Source: Zeus faber (Eukaryota; Chordata; Actinopteri; Zeiformes; Zeidae). From it: DNA of 64,000 nt. This document shows positions 1-64,000 of the stretch, in pieces. The DNA lies in the NCBI GenBank assembly GCA_960531495.1, contig OY482851.1:8232714-8296713 (forward strand). The letters run 5' to 3'. The position numbers and the translations under genes are program-made. A model generated the notes under the pieces. It searched no databases and was not told the origin of the DNA. It saw only the letters and a list, made by a program, of their open reading frames with translations. Each line of letters starts with the position of its first letter. The first letter of the stretch is position 1.

Positions 1-527
1 TAGTTATAGAACAGACATACAAGTTGAAAGACAAAGGGTACTAGTTGTAAAAGTAAGCATACTAGTTATAAAATAGATATACTAGTTGTAAAAGTAAGCA
101 TACCAGTTGTAAAACTAAGCATACAAGTTTTAAAAACTAAGGGTACTCATAAAATGGACATACAGTACTAGTTGTACAACTAAGGGTACTAGTTATAAAA
201 AATAGATACTAGTTGTAAAAGTAAGGGTACTAGTTATAAAATAGACATACTAGTTTTTAAACTAAAGGTTCTGGTTATAAAATAGGCATACTAGTTGTAA
301 AGCTAACAGTGCTAGTTATAAAATAGACATACTTGTAAAACTAACAGTGCTAGTTGTAAAATAGGCATACTAGTTGTGAAACTAAGCATACTAGTTATAA
401 AATAGACATACTAGTTGTAAAACTATGCATACTAGTTATAAAATAGACATACTAGTTGTCAAACTAAGCATACTAGTTATAAAATAGACATACGAATTGT
501 AAAATTAAGCATACTAGTTATAAAATA
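1..527. repeat. 41-bp minisatellite (alternating 20/21-bp half-units)
   Basis: Alternates ACTAGTTATAAAATAGACAT with ACTAGTTGTAAAACTAAGC-type half-units sharing ACTAGTT(A/G)TAAAA. About 13 dimers, diverged, continuing off the left edge. Confidence 0.9.
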
Positions 528-583
528 ATTTTCAAATCAATATTCCATCTTAATATATATTATTATATTTTTATATTAAGCAG

Positions 584-699
584 GATAATGTGCAGCCAGC
601 TGGGCATTATGGCAAACTAACCCCCTTCAGAGTGATTCAGGACCTGATCACCCTGTCAGAGTTAGTTTGCCATAACCTCCGGCTGGCTGCACATTATTC
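584..699. repeat. Foldback (palindromic) repeat, about 115 bp
   Basis: Outer arms of 37 bp, beginning ATAATGTGCAGCCAGC and ending GCTGGCTGCACATTAT, pair at about 33 positions. The interior is partly self-complementary as well. Likely a foldback MITE copy. Confidence 0.7.
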
Positions 700-1902
700 C
701 CACTTAATCCATGGAGGGGAAATAATTTTTTTTAAAAAGGGTAAATCCAAGGCTAATGGTGGAAGCATTCATGCAAGGAGCCAATCCACTCATCAGTTAA
801 CAGACCAAAAGAGAGGAGAGGGGAGAAAGGCAGAAACATGGATTTTGTTTGTATGTATTTTTGAGAAAGTTCAGTTTGGAAATGTCAAGACTTCCAGGCT
901 GGGTATAGGGCAGGATTCACAATTTGATTCAACATCGATATTGATTCAATCTGACATTGATGAGATGGCTCACGATAAGATACTACTACTGTGCATTCAT
1001 ACTATATTGACGTATTGACACTTCATACGAAATGAAATTGGTATCAACATTTAGCATCAGTTTAACTTCAGTTTTGACGGCAATATACTTAAATACGTAT
1101 TTCGCGGAAAAAATTGAGTCTAATACAGAAATTCAATATTTCAATTCAATTGTGATGATGGTGGAAATTCATTGAAGAGGAAAATGTTTGCATGACTCCG
1201 AGACAAGTTATTGAGATTTCAATCCATTCAAAAATCTTGGTTTTTTTTTAACCCTGCCCTTGTATTTACGAATGACATAGTGGGTGTTATCTAATTGATC
1301 TACAAGAAACTTCCACCCGCTTTTTCCACAGAAAGAAAGTGTCAATTAAATTTCTCCATCTGTCCCTTCTGTTGTCTCTGTTGGAGATCTCAGACGCGCC
1401 GATGGAGGTTCCTCATGAAACGTACGACTCCTCAGTGTGGTTCACCTTCTCCTTTAGCAGCAAAAAAAAAACAAAACACAAAAAAAACCCTGTTCCCTTG
1501 GCACCGGACGTACACCCGCCCCTGTTTCCCTCCGTCCAGCTTTTTCCAGCTTCGGAGCAACGTGTGGAAACGAGGAACTCTTCAATCGAGACATCACTGG
1601 TCGTTTTTCCAGCGTGAAGGTCCGACATGCCGTTCTTCACATATTTGTGTCGTTTTGAAACCACAACAACAAACAAACAACAAGAAGTCAAACAGCCTAG
1701 CCTCCCTGCTTGCACATATTTCCATCACAGAGGTGTCCCGCTGTTGTCCTGCACGGACTAAACGCTATGTGAGGAGGAGCGCTGCCTTACTATTAGGTTT
1801 CGGTTGTTGATATCGTGGGCAATGAATACAAAAACGGAGCCTCGTTGACTGGAAAACAAGATGGAATGCTATAATGAATAAGCAACGCCTGAACACAAAA
1901 AG

Positions 1903-2075
1903 GAATCCCGGTGGCTCAACCGGATAAGCGCGTGTGCCATATAGGCAAAAACCCCTGCAGCGACCCGGGTTCCAATCCCGCCTGCCATTCGCTGCGTGTC
2001 TCTCTCTACCTATATCCCCAATTTCCTGTCGCTCTCTATTGTAAAAAAAAGAACTGCCCAAAAAAATGTTAAAAA
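1903..2075 (+). repeat. tRNA-derived SINE
   Basis: Pol III-like A box TGGCTCAACCGG (1912-1923) and B box GGTTCCAATCC (1968-1978) with tRNA-like spacing, followed by a pyrimidine-rich body and A-rich tail. Similar A-rich sequence (AAAAAGGAA / AAAAAGGGAA) flanks both ends and could be a target duplication. Confidence 0.8.
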
Positions 2076-3182
2076 GGGAAGCCTTACTTTTCCCGGTAAA
2101 GGCCAGAGCATCCTTAAATGAAGCATGGCGGGGAGGTCAGATCTCAAGCTGCAATCACAGTATTTTTCATTTTATTTGAGTCAATTTTCTTTTTAAAAGC
2201 TACAATCGCCGAGATGCTGCTCGGCCCCCCCCCCCCCCACGAAAGGCCTCGCCGTACGTCACCAATGTGTTGCGAGTAATAAGTTTAGCTGCTGTTTTCA
2301 ACAGCGGCAGAAGGAGAGGCAGGGCCGGCCCCGGTGCCACGCGGTTCTGGGTAATGTTTAGCTGCGGCTCTAATGGAAGAGACGTGCTTTAATCAATCAG
2401 TTGTAAGTGTCCTGCCTGGAACAACACTTCGCGGAATGGAGGATACGGGACCTTAAAAAGGCGCATCGAAAATGGTTTCACGACGGCGATGGATCCTCTT
2501 CCTCTCGCCTCCCTGCGTAGAACAGTCACAGCCGCATTTCTATGCCCCTTTTGAAACATCAGTCGTTATGTATTTCTTTGCGTAAACAAACCTCAACGTT
2601 CATTCCTTCAGTCGAGGTCAACTTCGAAACCCGGGTTTTATTGCACTTAAGCTATTTTCTGATGTTATTGTTGTTGCTTAAATGGTAATTACCATAAATT
2701 AACTCCAGTTACTTTAACCTCAACATAACAAGGAATTTCCTTCTCTCTACATGGGTTACAAATTGGCCGGGCCGTTTGTTTTGCTAGAATGGTTTATGAG
2801 CAGGGATGGACGTTCAAATCATCCTTAATTCCCACCGTAATTGTAACTGTAAAAATAATAAGAGAAATTCCAGCAGGTCATCAATATTATTTTATTTTCC
2901 ACAATTTATTTTCCAACTCTGTTTCATGATTTTAAGCAGCTAATAAAGCAAATTAATTGGTTTAATTAATGAATTGATTAATAATCGTTAAAATTCAAAC
3001 AAATTACTTTCTGCACACTTATGCTGACGAGGGACCAAGTTCAGGGCAAAACATGGGCAAAATAGTTTTGCGATTTAATAGTTTTGGCCTACTTCTGTTT
3101 GTAGTTTTTACAAATTTCACATTGAATGAATGTTTTACACAATATTTCACATGCTACACAAGATCACGAGGAGTTTTCTTAC

Positions 3183-64000
<60,818 letters not shown>

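Larger units (their letters stand above)
1..3182 (-). other. smarca2 intron after exon 26 (partial)
   Basis: No exon seen. Holds a 41-bp minisatellite, a foldback repeat and a tRNA-derived SINE (listed separately). 720-1890 and 2080-3180 are unique-looking AT-rich DNA with scattered homopolymers. Confidence 0.7.

Noticed and set aside
1-527. CRISPR-like array in the left-edge repeats
   Set aside because: Tandem half-units share sequence with no unique spacers, and the host is a vertebrate; it is a minisatellite.

Overview
The window is one stretch of a teleost fish chromosome, taken up almost entirely by one gene on the minus strand: smarca2 (BRM), the SNF2-family ATPase of the BAF (SWI/SNF) chromatin-remodelling complex. 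I placed 26 coding exons from 64000 (5' side) down to 3183 (3' side). Reading phases agree at every junction and give 1274 codons with no internal stop. The gene is open at both window edges. The first exon is cut at 64000, so the start codon lies beyond it. The exons for the rest of the SnAC region, the basic/AT-hook segment and the bromodomain lie to the left of position 1. The paralogue choice (smarca2, not smarca4) rests on diagnostic residues in the QLQ, HSA, linker and helicase regions.

Domain layout from right to left: Pro/Gly/Met-rich N-terminus (63815-64000, 62815-62944); QLQ domain and a polyglutamine tract (62288-62710); Pro-rich linker (61124-61219, 58241-58517); HSA region (54380-54506, 49885-50058, 47617-47790) and a Lys/Arg-rich stretch (46707-46877); BRK region (41151-41201, 40075-40205, 39427-39484); acidic linker (38126-38226, 35081-35228); ATPase lobe 1 (30914-31077 to 19321-19434); inter-lobe segment (18674-18778, 15613-15699, 14841-14887); lobe 2 (13733-13899, 6088-6251, 4130-4357); start of the post-helicase region (3183-3260).

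The introns hold a dense set of fish repeats. They include a hAT copy with a perfect 8-bp target duplication (50997-52512), an internally deleted Tc1-like copy (19996-20805), a pogo/Tigger element carrying a Rex1/CR1-like LINE (41701-44723), several hAT-type MITEs, two tRNA-derived SINEs, a broken DIRS-like retroelement fossil, LINE 3' tails, and large minisatellites. The largest is a 3.1-kb array of 27-bp units in the intron at 6252-13732. The many open frames across that array and across the CA/GT tracts are repeat artefacts, not genes. I found no second host gene, no tRNA or rRNA gene and no CRISPR array.

I see no new gene system here. The most notable points concern splicing: a GC-AG intron, a (CA)n tract starting at intron position +4 beside a 51-bp exon, hairpins and MITEs within about 20 bases of splice donors, and perfect inverted repeats of the kind template switching can leave.
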